A stretch of 44,997 nucleotides of DNA from a virus. The notes beneath the pieces were generated by a model. That model worked only from the letters and a program-made list of their open reading frames with translations. It made no database searches and had not been told where the DNA came from. The stretch lies in IMG/VR virus record IMGVR_UViG_3300025405_000016, positions 1 to 44,997 of that record; one strand, written 5' to 3'. Below, in pieces: positions 13,417 to 22,168 of the stretch. The position numbers and the translations under genes are program-made. Every line of letters begins with the position of its first letter. The first letter of the stretch is position 1.

Positions 13417-16400
13417 TGCCTTCCATTGTTCAGATCCCCAGCGTGGGGGAAGTTGAGTTTCCAGAGGGGATGTCCAAAGAGGAAATATCTTCGGCAGTTA
13501 AAGGAATTTTATCCAAACAAAAAGGAGGTGAACAAAACAATGAACCATATCAGCCACAAGCCAACCCGCAAGGCAATGAGGGACGAACACCCGACCAACA
13601 AAGCCAGCCTTCCTCTGAAGGAGGGTCACAAGCCGTCGATCAATCCAGTAGACGGGACGGGCAAGAGCGTATCGGGAGTGTCAACCCCCGTGATGCACAA
13701 GCCCAAGAATTGCAGTTGCAAGTAACAGGCGACATAATCAATCCAGTCGCAAAAGGAGGTGAGTCATTTGAAAAAGATGCCAAAGCAGAAAGCCAACGAG
13801 TCCAAGATGCCCAAGGGAAAGAAGATGGGCAAGCAGTACGACCAGAAGGCGATGCGAGGAACGAAGCGGAAGTAAGTAAGGGCGGGGTTCAACCCCCCGC
13901 TCCTAAAAGCTTTCTTGAGAAGACTGGGGAAGCTCTTTATGCTGGATATAAAGGACTTGGAACAGCCGCCTCTGAACTCCAGAGATACGGATGGGATCTA
14001 TCCAAGGGAGTTAATCCTGTTGTAACGGCTGCCAAAGACGCTGAATTTATTTTTGGCAAGAACCCCTTCTCTGACAAGGTTGCTCAAAAGGTTCAAGAGG
14101 GGGATAAGTATTTTGCAGATATGGTTGCTGGCAGTCAGATGACTCCAGAGGAGGCTCAAAGCCCTGTCAATCAATTTACATTTGGAGTGGGTCACATGAT
14201 TGGGGATCTGGTGGAAGCCGCCGCAACAGAGGGAGTATCAGCTGAAGCATCTGCATTTAAGGCTGTTTCCGAAGTTCCAATTTGGAAGTCCATTGCAGAC
14301 AAGGCCGTTCATGGAATGAAAGCCTTTGCAGTTCCATCATTAGTTGCCTCAAATGAAGCCATCGACAAAGCGAAGGCAGAGGGAAAGTCTGATGAGGATG
14401 CTCTTGGACTTGGTTTGAAGACCATGTTTGAGACGGAGGCTGGTGCGGCTCTTCCAATGAATGTAAGCTCTGGCTTGAATACTGTTATCAAGCGTGGAGC
14501 CAGCCGAATCTTGCAATCCATCCCTCTTGCAGTCGCTCAAAGCGAGTTATCCAAGTCAGTAAACAATGTTTTAAGTAGCGACGAGGGACATGAGAACACA
14601 ATCAGCGAGAATCTGATTGAAGGTAATTTTGATCTTGCCGCCAAGCAACTAGCCCAAGTTGCTCCAATGGGATTGATGGGTGTTCTTGGAGAACGAGCGA
14701 AGGGAGTTAAGGAAGCTGGTCTTCCTGCTACTGCCGCTGTTCTTGAAGGAAAGAAAAAGCCAATAACATTTTCTGTAGATCCGAGTGGGGAGATTGAATC
14801 AATCTATAAAACAGCGGAAGAGGCTATTGCCAAGGGAGATAGAACAGCCGCCTCTTTGTCTCTTAACGCCGCGAAAGAAGCTGAATCTGCCGCTGAAAAT
14901 GCAACTACTCCAGAGCAACAAGCACAAAGGCAGAAAAGATGGAATTACCTTGATTCGCAAATTGAATCTTTACCAGCAGAAAAACCAGAGGCAAAAACCT
15001 CGCAACCCACAACACCAGATGCCACTAAAACAGGGGAAGTCAAAGAAGACACTACGGGAAAATATCCGCAGGGAGATCAAGGCGGGCAAGCCCCAAAAAC
15101 AGGCTATAGCCATAGCCTACAGCCAACAGAGGAAGGCCAAGAAAAAATAGAAGGCACTCGCATTGCCGCCGCCGCATATCGAGATCCCGAAACGGGGATC
15201 GTTCATGAAGGCGAAAGCCATGAGGATGCAATGCGGAACGCTGGCAAGACTCCTATTACCGACCCAGCACAAAGGGAAACCAAGGACTTTGGTTATACTA
15301 CAGACAAGGGAGAGTTTATATCCAGAGAGGATGCTCAAGTCCTAGCCGAGAAGTCTGGTCAGTTCCTTGGGAAGAAAACTGATCGTCCTGTCATGCACAG
15401 CCAAGAGGTTGCTCAAGACAAGAAGAAGGAACAGATGACTCGCATTACCCCACAGCAATATGGGCCGGGGGCATCCGCTGGAGCAGAGCTTTACAATAAG
15501 GATGTTCAACTCGGAGCGCAGATCGTCCAAGGGAAAAAAGGCATATCCTTTGAAAAATGGCGTGAATTGTTTGAGCCTAGGATGTATGAGGGCAAGTACG
15601 AAGAAAGTCAGCTACGCGACCTTTATGAGCGTTCTAAACAGGTCGCAGAGATTGCTGACAGAGGCGTTCCTATCCCAGAAGCAGTAAAGCAGATTGGAGG
15701 AAGACCTCTAGCCCCTCGTTCTAAATCAGCCCTTGCCAATGATAAGATAAACGCAACGAGACAATCTATGGGGCTATCTAGGATTGCAGATATTGCCAAA
15801 GACACATGGAAGGCAGTTTGGGAAAGGGCAATGTATAAGATCGACGATGATCCATACTACAAGACCAATCTTCTTAACAGGCTCAAGGAAAACCCTAACC
15901 AAGCAGTAACGGCTGAAGATGAGGCAATCCTGCACCATGAGATTATCTCTGTAAAAAATAAGTACGATCAAGCGATTGACGCTCTTCAAACAGAAACAGA
16001 CCCATCTAGGATTGCAGAAAGAAAGGCAGAGGTTCGCAACTTGGAAGATCAGTACGATCAGCTTACATTGCTATCCAAGCAGACTGGAAGGGCTACTGGT
16101 CAAGCTCTCAATATGAGAAAGGCTCTAATTGCCGATGATTTTACCCTTCTTGGAATGCTCCGCAAAGCAAAGTCCGAAATTGCTGGAAGGGCAGAAGAGG
16201 ATGGTGGCGCAGAGCTTTCTGAAGAATCTCGTAAGAAGATCGAAGAGCAAGCCAAGCGAATTGAGGAACTTGAGAAACAGCTTGATGAGCGCACTCAAGC
16301 CATGAAGAGCGAGATGATGGATGAGGATCTTGAGGATTTCACCAAGGAAGCCAAGGCTGAATCAAAGGAAACAGACCCGCTTGTTCAGAGAATTGTTGAC

Positions 16401-19400
16401 AAGTTAAGGTCTACTATCAGCGACCAAGCTGAAGCCGCAAGACAGCGTATTGCAGAAAGACAAAAAGGCGGCAAGTTATTTGCCGATGTTACTGGATCTA
16501 AAGTAGCATTAGATACAGCCGATTATGCAATCATTGGTGCTGATTATATCTCTAAAGGATTGACTGACTTTGCTAAATGGTCTTCAAAAATGGTTGAAGA
16601 ATTTGGTGATTATATCAAACCTTATTTGGAAAGAATCTTTAAGGAAGCCAACGATCATATTGATAAACAGGCTGACATCCTTACCCAAAGCTCCGCAGAC
16701 AAGAGGGCATCTAAAAAGGAAATAAAACAAAAGATCAAGCAGGAGGCCAAGAGAACAGCCGCCAAGTCTCCAGATGAGAAAATCCAGAAATATCTTAATG
16801 AGATTAGGGAAGACCCAAATGATTTTGAGAGGGTTGGTAGCCTTGTCCGTAGCCTAGCTAAAGCAGTTCATCAAAAGGCTTATCGCTCTGGCAATGATTT
16901 GAACAGAAACCAGTTTGCAGATGCAGTCCATAAGATCGTCTCCAAAGAGATTGATGGATGGACGGAAGCCAATACCAAGGAAGCAATGGTTGGTTATGGA
17001 ATCTTTAAGAGGCTTTCCAAGGACGCTGAAACTGTTCGCCTTCGTGAACTGAACGGAGAGATTAGAGAGATTGCTAAACAGGGCGACATTAGAAAAGGGC
17101 AGGCTCCTAAAAAGAGCGCAGAGTTCCCGCCTAAAGCAGTTGGAGAGCGTATTGAAATCAAAAAGAACAAAGCTCTCATCAAGAAGTTTGGAATCCAAGT
17201 AAAAGATCCAGCTACGGAACTCGCTGGCATGATGGACTCCATCAAGAACAGGCTACGCAACCATATTGAGGAACTGAACAGGCGCATTGAGACAGGGGAG
17301 CGTCCTCCCAAGAAGATGCCTATTGAATACGATGCCGAGTCAAAGGCATTGAAAGCAGAGCGAGATGCCCTTCAGCAACACTTTGATACCCTTTATGGCA
17401 AGTCTGAAAAGACGATGGAAGAGAAGGTAGCCGCTTATGAGATCGCCAATCAAAAGCTGATTGAAGCTAAAACAAAGTTTATTGCAGAGGAGAAGGAGCG
17501 TATTGCCGCTGGAAAGAAGATGAATCCAAAGCAAAAGGAGAAGATCACCAGCCCAAAGATTGAAGAGCAGAAAGAACAGATTAATCGACTTAACGAGGAA
17601 GCCAAGTCTGTTCGTGATTCTGATTATGCTCGTCGTGAGGAGATCAAAGGAAATGCCGCAGGCAAAAGGATTGAAACAATCCAAGCAGAGATTGCTGGGA
17701 TGAAGAAGACAAGGCAGAAAGAGCAGACTGTTCCTTCTAAAGCCCTTGCATTCATTCAAGACCGACTTGCCGAAGCAGAGAAAAGGCTTAAAGCATTTAG
17801 GGATTCACAGAAGGTAAAAAAGACCGAAGACGAGAAGATCCTGCAAGGTCTCGAAAACAAGAAAAAGTCAGCTGAAGCAAGGCTTTCACAACTCCAAAGT
17901 GAAGAGAAAAAGCCATCTGGCGCAAAGCAGATGGTCTTCAACCGAGAGCAGAGGGCTGTTCAAAACGAGATTGATGACATCAATAAGCAGATTAAGGAAT
18001 ATCAAGATGCAAACAAGAAGCGTCTAACTCAAGAGGAGAAGAACATCAATAGCCTCCAACGCAGAATTGATTCTCTAGAGAAGCAAAGGGAAACCAGAGG
18101 TGCAAAAGAGGCTCCGAAGGAGGAGGCTTATGTTCCATCCGATAGGGAGCTTGCCCTTCAGAAAGAGCTTGAACAACTTAAACAAGATGTTAAGGGAGAC
18201 GATTGGTATATTAACAACAGAGAGAAAGTTGCGTTAAATGCCTATAAAGTTCGCCTTCTTCGTCGTAGGGATGAGTATATTAGGAGGTCTGCTGAAAAGG
18301 ACTTTGCTCCAAGGGTAAAGCTTGAAAGGGCTGTAAACCCAGAGATTGAAAAACTTAAAACTGAATTTGAGCGAGTTAAATCAGAGTTTGAACAGGATCG
18401 TATCCTTGATCGCTGGCAGAACAGAAACAACTGGGAGAAAGCCGCTGACTTGGCTATTGCTTGGAAGCGATTTGCAATCCTCTCTTATGCTGGAACCCTA
18501 GCAAAGCTTTTCGTAGCCTCTGTAAACATTGCTACATTCAAGATTCCAGCTTATGTATTTGGAAGGCTGATTGCAGAACTCCCCGGATTTAGGGAGATTG
18601 CTAAACTCGCCCCAAGTGAGGGTGGCGGGAACATTTCACAGGATGTTAAAAACTACACCAAGGGTCTATGGGAGGGGTTGCAGGAGTTTAAGGATATAGC
18701 GATTAAGCAACAAGACTCCAAGTTATCTCTACTTCACAAGGAAATATCTGGAGAAGCTGAAAGCAAGATACCTAAAGGCGCACTTAATATGCCGGGGAAA
18801 ATCCACGAAGCTATCAAGAATCCAACAAAGTTAGCTGTATATAAGATGTCTTTTGCGCGTCATCTTGACTGGATGCAAAAGAATGGAATTGAGGTGTTTG
18901 GCGAGGAAGGAGAAGCCGCTAGGCAAAAGGCAAGTATTGAGGCGTTTAAGGATGCAAATAGAAGTATCTTCATGGAAGATAACTCTGTTGTTAGGTTCTA
19001 TAATAATATCGTATCTCAAGCTCAAAAGAGTAAAAATAGAGGAATTAGAGGTGCTGGGTATGCGGCACAGGAACTTGTTCCGATTGTTAAAATCCCTACC
19101 AATGTTGTTAAACAAGTTTTTGAATATACCCTTGGTGTTCCAATAGGAGGAGTTAGGGGGCTTATGGCATTAGCGAAAGGAGTTGAAAGCCTCTCTCCAG
19201 AGCAGGCAAATTCCATATTGAGGCAGATGAAAACTGGATCAGTTGGATTAACCATGTTTGCATTAGGAGCGGCATTGCCAAACTACTTTGGTGGATTTTA
19301 TAGAAAGAATGCGACTCCAGAAGAAGGAGAACCGGGGTTTGACGAAATGAAAATTGGTGGGTTTGTTATTCCAAAAACATTTATGCACCATCCAGCTTTA

Positions 19401-19763
19401 ATTGCTGGTCAGATTGGAGCAACGATGAGAAAGGTTTGGGATGAAGGTGCTGAAGGTATAGAGGATTCTGAAGGAATGGTAGACCTTGCGGCAAAAGCTG
19501 GATACCAAGCAATGCTTGGCGTTGTTACTGAATTGCCATTTGTAAATGTTTCAAGAGATCTCCAGCAAACATTTGATCCGAAGAGAGTTGGAAGCTGGAG
19601 TGGAAACTTTGTTCGCTCTAACATCCCCGGATTTGTACAGGAGATTGCAAAGGCAATAGACAGAGATGAGGATGGCAATCTCATTAAAAGAAAACCAGAA
19701 GGTTTCTTGGAAACCGTTGAACAGGGGTTGCCTTGGTTGAGGGAAACAGCTACACCTAAATAA
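13416..19763 (+). CDS. Giant virion protein, 2115 aa, probable DNA-ejection / large polyvalent-type protein
   Basis: By far the largest gene. It begins PSIVQIPSVGEVEFPEGMSK, an N-terminal motif seen in large internal virion proteins. Residues about 35-170 and 500-590 are low-complexity (Gln/Glu/Gly/Pro-rich) and coincide with small ORFs nested in the +1 frame. Residues about 780-1660 are mostly long charged coiled coil. From about 1685 a hydrophobic stretch (FAILSYAGTLAKLFVASVN) and from about 1940 another (GSVGLTMFALGAALPNYFGG) could contact membrane. No lytic transglycosylase or protease motif was recognised. Size, coiled coil and C-terminal membrane-like parts fit a podovirus core protein ejected with the DNA; a tape-measure role is the alternative. 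Confidence 0.7.
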   Translation: MPSIVQIPSVGEVEFPEGMSKEEISSAVKGILSKQKGGEQNNEPYQPQANPQGNEGRTPDQQSQPSSEGGSQAVDQSSRRDGQERIGSVNPRDAQAQELQLQVTGDIINPVAKGGESFEKDAKAESQRVQDAQGKEDGQAVRPEGDARNEAEVSKGGVQPPAPKSFLEKTGEALYAGYKGLGTAASELQRYGWDLSKGVNPVVTAAKDAEFIFGKNPFSDKVAQKVQEGDKYFADMVAGSQMTPEEAQSPVNQFTFGVGHMIGDLVEAAATEGVSAEASAFKAVSEVPIWKSIADKAVHGMKAFAVPSLVASNEAIDKAKAEGKSDEDALGLGLKTMFETEAGAALPMNVSSGLNTVIKRGASRILQSIPLAVAQSELSKSVNNVLSSDEGHENTISENLIEGNFDLAAKQLAQVAPMGLMGVLGERAKGVKEAGLPATAAVLEGKKKPITFSVDPSGEIESIYKTAEEAIAKGDRTAASLSLNAAKEAESAAENATTPEQQAQRQKRWNYLDSQIESLPAEKPEAKTSQPTTPDATKTGEVKEDTTGKYPQGDQGGQAPKTGYSHSLQPTEEGQEKIEGTRIAAAAYRDPETGIVHEGESHEDAMRNAGKTPITDPAQRETKDFGYTTDKGEFISREDAQVLAEKSGQFLGKKTDRPVMHSQEVAQDKKKEQMTRITPQQYGPGASAGAELYNKDVQLGAQIVQGKKGISFEKWRELFEPRMYEGKYEESQLRDLYERSKQVAEIADRGVPIPEAVKQIGGRPLAPRSKSALANDKINATRQSMGLSRIADIAKDTWKAVWERAMYKIDDDPYYKTNLLNRLKENPNQAVTAEDEAILHHEIISVKNKYDQAIDALQTETDPSRIAERKAEVRNLEDQYDQLTLLSKQTGRATGQALNMRKALIADDFTLLGMLRKAKSEIAGRAEEDGGAELSEESRKKIEEQAKRIEELEKQLDERTQAMKSEMMDEDLEDFTKEAKAESKETDPLVQRIVDKLRSTISDQAEAARQRIAERQKGGKLFADVTGSKVALDTADYAIIGADYISKGLTDFAKWSSKMVEEFGDYIKPYLERIFKEANDHIDKQADILTQSSADKRASKKEIKQKIKQEAKRTAAKSPDEKIQKYLNEIREDPNDFERVGSLVRSLAKAVHQKAYRSGNDLNRNQFADAVHKIVSKEIDGWTEANTKEAMVGYGIFKRLSKDAETVRLRELNGEIREIAKQGDIRKGQAPKKSAEFPPKAVGERIEIKKNKALIKKFGIQVKDPATELAGMMDSIKNRLRNHIEELNRRIETGERPPKKMPIEYDAESKALKAERDALQQHFDTLYGKSEKTMEEKVAAYEIANQKLIEAKTKFIAEEKERIAAGKKMNPKQKEKITSPKIEEQKEQINRLNEEAKSVRDSDYARREEIKGNAAGKRIETIQAEIAGMKKTRQKEQTVPSKALAFIQDRLAEAEKRLKAFRDSQKVKKTEDEKILQGLENKKKSAEARLSQLQSEEKKPSGAKQMVFNREQRAVQNEIDDINKQIKEYQDANKKRLTQEEKNINSLQRRIDSLEKQRETRGAKEAPKEEAYVPSDRELALQKELEQLKQDVKGDDWYINNREKVALNAYKVRLLRRRDEYIRRSAEKDFAPRVKLERAVNPEIEKLKTEFERVKSEFEQDRILDRWQNRNNWEKAADLAIAWKRFAILSYAGTLAKLFVASVNIATFKIPAYVFGRLIAELPGFREIAKLAPSEGGGNISQDVKNYTKGLWEGLQEFKDIAIKQQDSKLSLLHKEISGEAESKIPKGALNMPGKIHEAIKNPTKLAVYKMSFARHLDWMQKNGIEVFGEEGEAARQKASIEAFKDANRSIFMEDNSVVRFYNNIVSQAQKSKNRGIRGAGYAAQELVPIVKIPTNVVKQVFEYTLGVPIGGVRGLMALAKGVESLSPEQANSILRQMKTGSVGLTMFALGAALPNYFGGFYRKNATPEEGEPGFDEMKIGGFVIPKTFMHHPALIAGQIGATMRKVWDEGAEGIEDSEGMVDLAAKAGYQAMLGVVTELPFVNVSRDLQQTFDPKRVGSWSGNFVRSNIPGFVQEIAKAIDRDEDGNLIKRKPEGFLETVEQGLPWLRETATPK
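13520..13531 (+). promoter_or_regulatory. Perfect Shine-Dalgarno AAAAGGAGGTGA inside the giant gene (site 1)
   Basis: AAAAGGAGGTGA is fully complementary to the usual 3' end of 16S rRNA. Its 3' edge lies 8 bases before ATG 13540 of a nested +1-frame ORF. In the main frame it reads Lys-Gly-Gly-Glu. Strong sites are rare elsewhere in this genome. Confidence 0.6.
13540..13725 (+). CDS. Nested +1-frame ORF, 61 aa, with its own Shine-Dalgarno
   Basis: Starts MNHISHKPTRKAMRDEHPTN and ends MHKPKNCSCK. It is basic and His/Lys-rich, with a sensible amino-acid mix, while the giant protein reading the same DNA is low-complexity Gln/Gly/Ser. A perfect AAAAGGAGGTGA precedes its ATG. It resembles a small free-standing phage protein that has been overprinted by the giant gene. 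No family recognised. Confidence 0.45.
   Translation: MNHISHKPTRKAMRDEHPTNKASLPLKEGHKPSINPVDGTGKSVSGVSTPVMHKPKNCSCK
13751..13762 (+). promoter_or_regulatory. Perfect Shine-Dalgarno AAAAGGAGGTGA inside the giant gene (site 2)
   Basis: Second exact copy of the 12-mer, 5 bases before TTG 13768 and 14 before ATG 13777, both in the +1 frame. In the main frame it again reads Lys-Gly-Gly-Glu. Confidence 0.6.
13768..13875 (+). CDS. Nested +1-frame ORF, 35 aa, Lys-rich, with its own Shine-Dalgarno
   Basis: TTG-started frame giving MKKMPKQKANESKMPKGKK, then MGKQYDQKAMRGTKRK. Repeated MPK/KK/MGK blocks are typical of very short basic proteins found beside phage structural genes. It follows directly the second internal Shine-Dalgarno and shares its frame with the nested ORFs at 13540 and 15019. 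An ATG at 13777 is the alternative start with a less good spacing. Function unknown, possibly nucleic-acid binding because of its charge. Confidence 0.45.
   Translation: MKKMPKQKANESKMPKGKKMGKQYDQKAMRGTKRK
15019..15150 (+). CDS. Nested +1-frame ORF, 43 aa, resembling a common small phage protein family (KAGKPQKQAIAIAY)
   Basis: MPLKQGKSKKTLRENIRREI continues as KAGKPQKQAIAIAYSQQRKAKKK. To my knowledge this is the pattern of a widespread free-standing small phage protein (MPLKxGxSxKTxxxNI...E...GKPQKQAxAIAxxxAxKxK), so its appearance in an alternative frame is very unlikely to be chance. The giant protein is low-complexity over the same DNA. No good Shine-Dalgarno is seen; the ATG lies in a C/A-rich leader (acccacaacaccagATG) similar to other starts here. 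It is either a live nested gene or a recently overprinted one. Confidence 0.6.
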   Translation: MPLKQGKSKKTLRENIRREIKAGKPQKQAIAIAYSQQRKAKKK

Positions 19764-19764
19764 T

Positions 19765-20976
19765 ATGGCTACTTCCAAAGCTCCTAAACAACCTCCCTTT
19801 CCCCATCCTCCATTAGAGATTGGCGTACCCCAGTACCCTAATCCTAATGTTCCAGATTACTATACAAAGAACGGGACTGTAGTATTGGTTGTAAAGGAAA
19901 GCACAGACAAGGGAACCTACAACCCCAAACCGCTTGATGGAAGCGTAACATATAGTGGTCGTGATGCAAATAAATGGCCTACCCCCCTATATCTTGTATA
20001 TCAGAAGCCAACTGAAGATTCTGAATTTGTATATAACTACTATGCAAATGATACTTCTTTGGCTAGTCAGAACCCTTGGAACTATAACATTTCATACAGC
20101 GACGAGAATCCATCTTACCCAATTTACCAGAGAGAGTATTATGTTCCTCGCAGTCAGTACGCTTCAGTAGCCATTGGTACAGCTGATCCAACTTTCGGCG
20201 GGAATGCTAAAATCACCAAGCAACAGATGGTTGAGCTTGAAGAGGGTAATCCACTTCGTTCAAGATATGTTAAGGTTCAGAGAATCTACGAGACTATCCC
20301 CGGCCCTGTTGTTAGCGGATACCAGTACGATGATTTTCTTGATGAGACCATTACCATCAGCAAGCAAACTATTGTTGCTGGCACATCTCCGCTTGCCTAT
20401 AGTGACGGACTTCTTTCATATAAAGACGAGCCTATTGATTCAATAAAGAGCCAGAGGATTATATCTTCCATTTCTTCTCTTCCATCAAATAGGGTAGAAT
20501 ACAAGACCGCCACTCACTCTTCGCCAACTTTGGTGTTTAGCTTAACAATAGCATATCAGCAGTTTAGCAAAAACCTTACTGATATTAGGCTTAAAATTAC
20601 ACCAGTAACTATTGCGGCACAATCAAGGCAGACAATTCAAAGGATTACCACTAGCTTCTCTTATGGTGCGCCGACACCGCCAGATCCAACGGAGATCCTT
20701 TCTCCTCAATTAAAAGATATAGCATATACTGGATATAATCTTAATTTTGATCTGGGTGGAGGTCTTTGCGATACACTTAATTATACTGTGCTTTCTGGAT
20801 ACCAAGGTGGGGAAGCTGGAAGCCCCATCTATGAAACAATCAACATTCCAGAGACTTCTATTTCTGCATCCACATACAATAGTTATATTGGCACATATAA
20901 AATAACATCTTTTGAGCAAGAGTATTGGAAATCCAACATTTGGGTCTCTAGGACTGTTGAAACTTATATTGTTTAA
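19765..20976 (+). CDS. Virion structural protein (tail/neck), 403 aa
   Basis: Pro-rich N-terminus (KQPPFPHPPLEIGVPQYPNP), then a Tyr-rich beta-structured region (EFVYNYYANDTS; YNISYSDENPSYPIY) and the segment TKQQMVELEEGNPLRSRYVK with YETIPGPVVSG. Beta-rich, Ser/Thr/Tyr-rich composition and position after the giant virion gene fit a tail or adaptor protein. It overlaps the next gene by TAATG. No specific family is recognised. Confidence 0.55.
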   Translation: MATSKAPKQPPFPHPPLEIGVPQYPNPNVPDYYTKNGTVVLVVKESTDKGTYNPKPLDGSVTYSGRDANKWPTPLYLVYQKPTEDSEFVYNYYANDTSLASQNPWNYNISYSDENPSYPIYQREYYVPRSQYASVAIGTADPTFGGNAKITKQQMVELEEGNPLRSRYVKVQRIYETIPGPVVSGYQYDDFLDETITISKQTIVAGTSPLAYSDGLLSYKDEPIDSIKSQRIISSISSLPSNRVEYKTATHSSPTLVFSLTIAYQQFSKNLTDIRLKITPVTIAAQSRQTIQRITTSFSYGAPTPPDPTEILSPQLKDIAYTGYNLNFDLGGGLCDTLNYTVLSGYQGGEAGSPIYETINIPETSISASTYNSYIGTYKITSFEQEYWKSNIWVSRTVETYIV

Positions 20977-21224
20977 TGGACTATTACGACTCAACTCAAG
21001 TTCCCAAGGGCGGTGGAACAATGTCTGGAAACGGCGTTGGATTTAACAGCATTGGAGGTATTCCAACTATTTCCATTCAAGGAATGAGGGGTGCATTTTT
21101 TATTCCAGATAAAAATTCAACATCTTCGTCCCATTCATCTACATACACATTACAAATTTGCGTTGATGGCAATCCAATGAATTTGGATGTCCTTGTTTCT
21201 GGAGATCCATATCCAATTTCTTAA
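20976..21224 (+). CDS. Small Ser/Gly-rich probable virion protein, 82 aa
   Basis: MDYYDSTQVPKGGGTMSG with a Gly-rich start, a Ser-rich middle (DKNSTSSSHSSTYTL) and beta-like ends. Coupled by TAATG to the structural gene upstream. Likely a minor structural component by context only. Confidence 0.5.
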   Translation: MDYYDSTQVPKGGGTMSGNGVGFNSIGGIPTISIQGMRGAFFIPDKNSTSSSHSSTYTLQICVDGNPMNLDVLVSGDPYPIS

Positions 21225-21225
21225 T

Positions 21226-21378
21226 ATGGCTCATGTAAGCGCGCTTGGGCCAGATAGTATAGGACAAGGAGCTCAAGGGTATACAATATATGTTACCACA
21301 GACTCCACCTTGATAGGGGATGGAACCACGCACCCAAAATGTTTTTACCAATCTTGGAATCATGAATTTGTGTATTAA
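21226..21378 (+). CDS. Small probable virion protein, 50 aa
   Basis: ATG 21226 (ttaatATGGCTC) gives MAHVSALGPDSIGQGAQGYT and a beta-like rest ending QSWNHEFVY. The start context matches the tATATGGCT seen at the neighbouring structural genes, so I reject a longer upstream start that overlaps the previous gene. Function unknown. Confidence 0.5.
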   Translation: MAHVSALGPDSIGQGAQGYTIYVTTDSTLIGDGTTHPKCFYQSWNHEFVY

Positions 21379-21413
21379 CGGAATACCAGCATTATATCCA
21401 ATACCAATATAAT

Positions 21414-22121
21414 ATGGCTAAAGTAACAATGTTGGCCCCGTGTGCTCCTCCACTAGACAATACTATTTATACAGATGGAATGATTGAATTGTCGTATGAA
21501 CAATTTATTTACTTCGCATTAAAAACTAAAACCGTAACAATTAATTCATTATATTACTCTGGCACGGACTCAAGAGGAGGAAGTTATTCTGGAAGTGGTA
21601 CAAATCTTCCTTCTGATTTTAATGTTTCGCAAGCAACATCAGAGATTGATTTAGTGTGCGTAAACAATCTTCAATCAAACGCTACATATAACATAGAATC
21701 TACAGATCTTTCTTGGAATGATTCTGATGGAAATCCATACGATCCATCTTTTTCGTCAAGTTACGGACTTGTTTCTTTTCAGTGTTTTTTTGATAAAACT
21801 TCAAATAAATACTATGTAATTCCTAATTTTAATCTTTCGATTGATTCTAATAATAATGTTCTTCAATCTGTTCTTGCATTTACGGCAGTATATGACTTTT
21901 CTTCTCCTACTTCATGGTTTAATTGCGGAAATCCACATGAGCCTTTTCTTGATTGTAAGATTATAGGAGAGGTTGGAACATTTACATATACGACGATTGA
22001 TTATGGATTGTTTTCTTGCCCCATATATGGAGAAGAAAAAGTGCTGAATGGAATTGGAAATCCATCAATGTCTGTAAATGTTGATGTTACTGAATTATCG
22101 GTTTGGCCTTATAGTGCATAA
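21414..22121 (+). CDS. Probable virion/tail protein, 235 aa
   Basis: Beta-rich, Ser/Asn/Tyr-rich protein (NSLYYSGTDSRGGSYSGSG; LSIDSNNNVLQSVLAFTA) with no enzyme motif and a composition typical of tail or surface proteins. AT-rich codon use contrasts with the capsid gene further on. It ends just before a possible promoter at 22128. Confidence 0.5.
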   Translation: MAKVTMLAPCAPPLDNTIYTDGMIELSYEQFIYFALKTKTVTINSLYYSGTDSRGGSYSGSGTNLPSDFNVSQATSEIDLVCVNNLQSNATYNIESTDLSWNDSDGNPYDPSFSSSYGLVSFQCFFDKTSNKYYVIPNFNLSIDSNNNVLQSVLAFTAVYDFSSPTSWFNCGNPHEPFLDCKIIGEVGTFTYTTIDYGLFSCPIYGEEKVLNGIGNPSMSVNVDVTELSVWPYSA

Positions 22122-22127
22122 ATTCAG

Positions 22128-22156
22128 TTGACACGCAAAAAGCGTTGTCTTACAAC
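22128..22156 (+). promoter_or_regulatory. Candidate promoter overlapping a lone TTGTCTTACA copy
   Basis: TTGACA (22128-22133), 17-bp spacer, TACAAC. The -10 region overlaps an exact TTGTCTTACA (22145-22154), the same 10-mer as in the array around the HTH gene. If the HTH protein binds it, it would block this promoter. Six bases after the predicted start site comes ATG 22169. Confidence 0.35.
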
Positions 22157-22168
22157 ACGCCTACTGAA

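Noticed and set aside
14785-15018. Upstream extension of the nested +1 ORF at 15019
   Set aside because: The frame is open further upstream, but the recognisable family pattern begins at ATG 15019 and the extension is Leu/Lys/Gln-rich shadow sequence.
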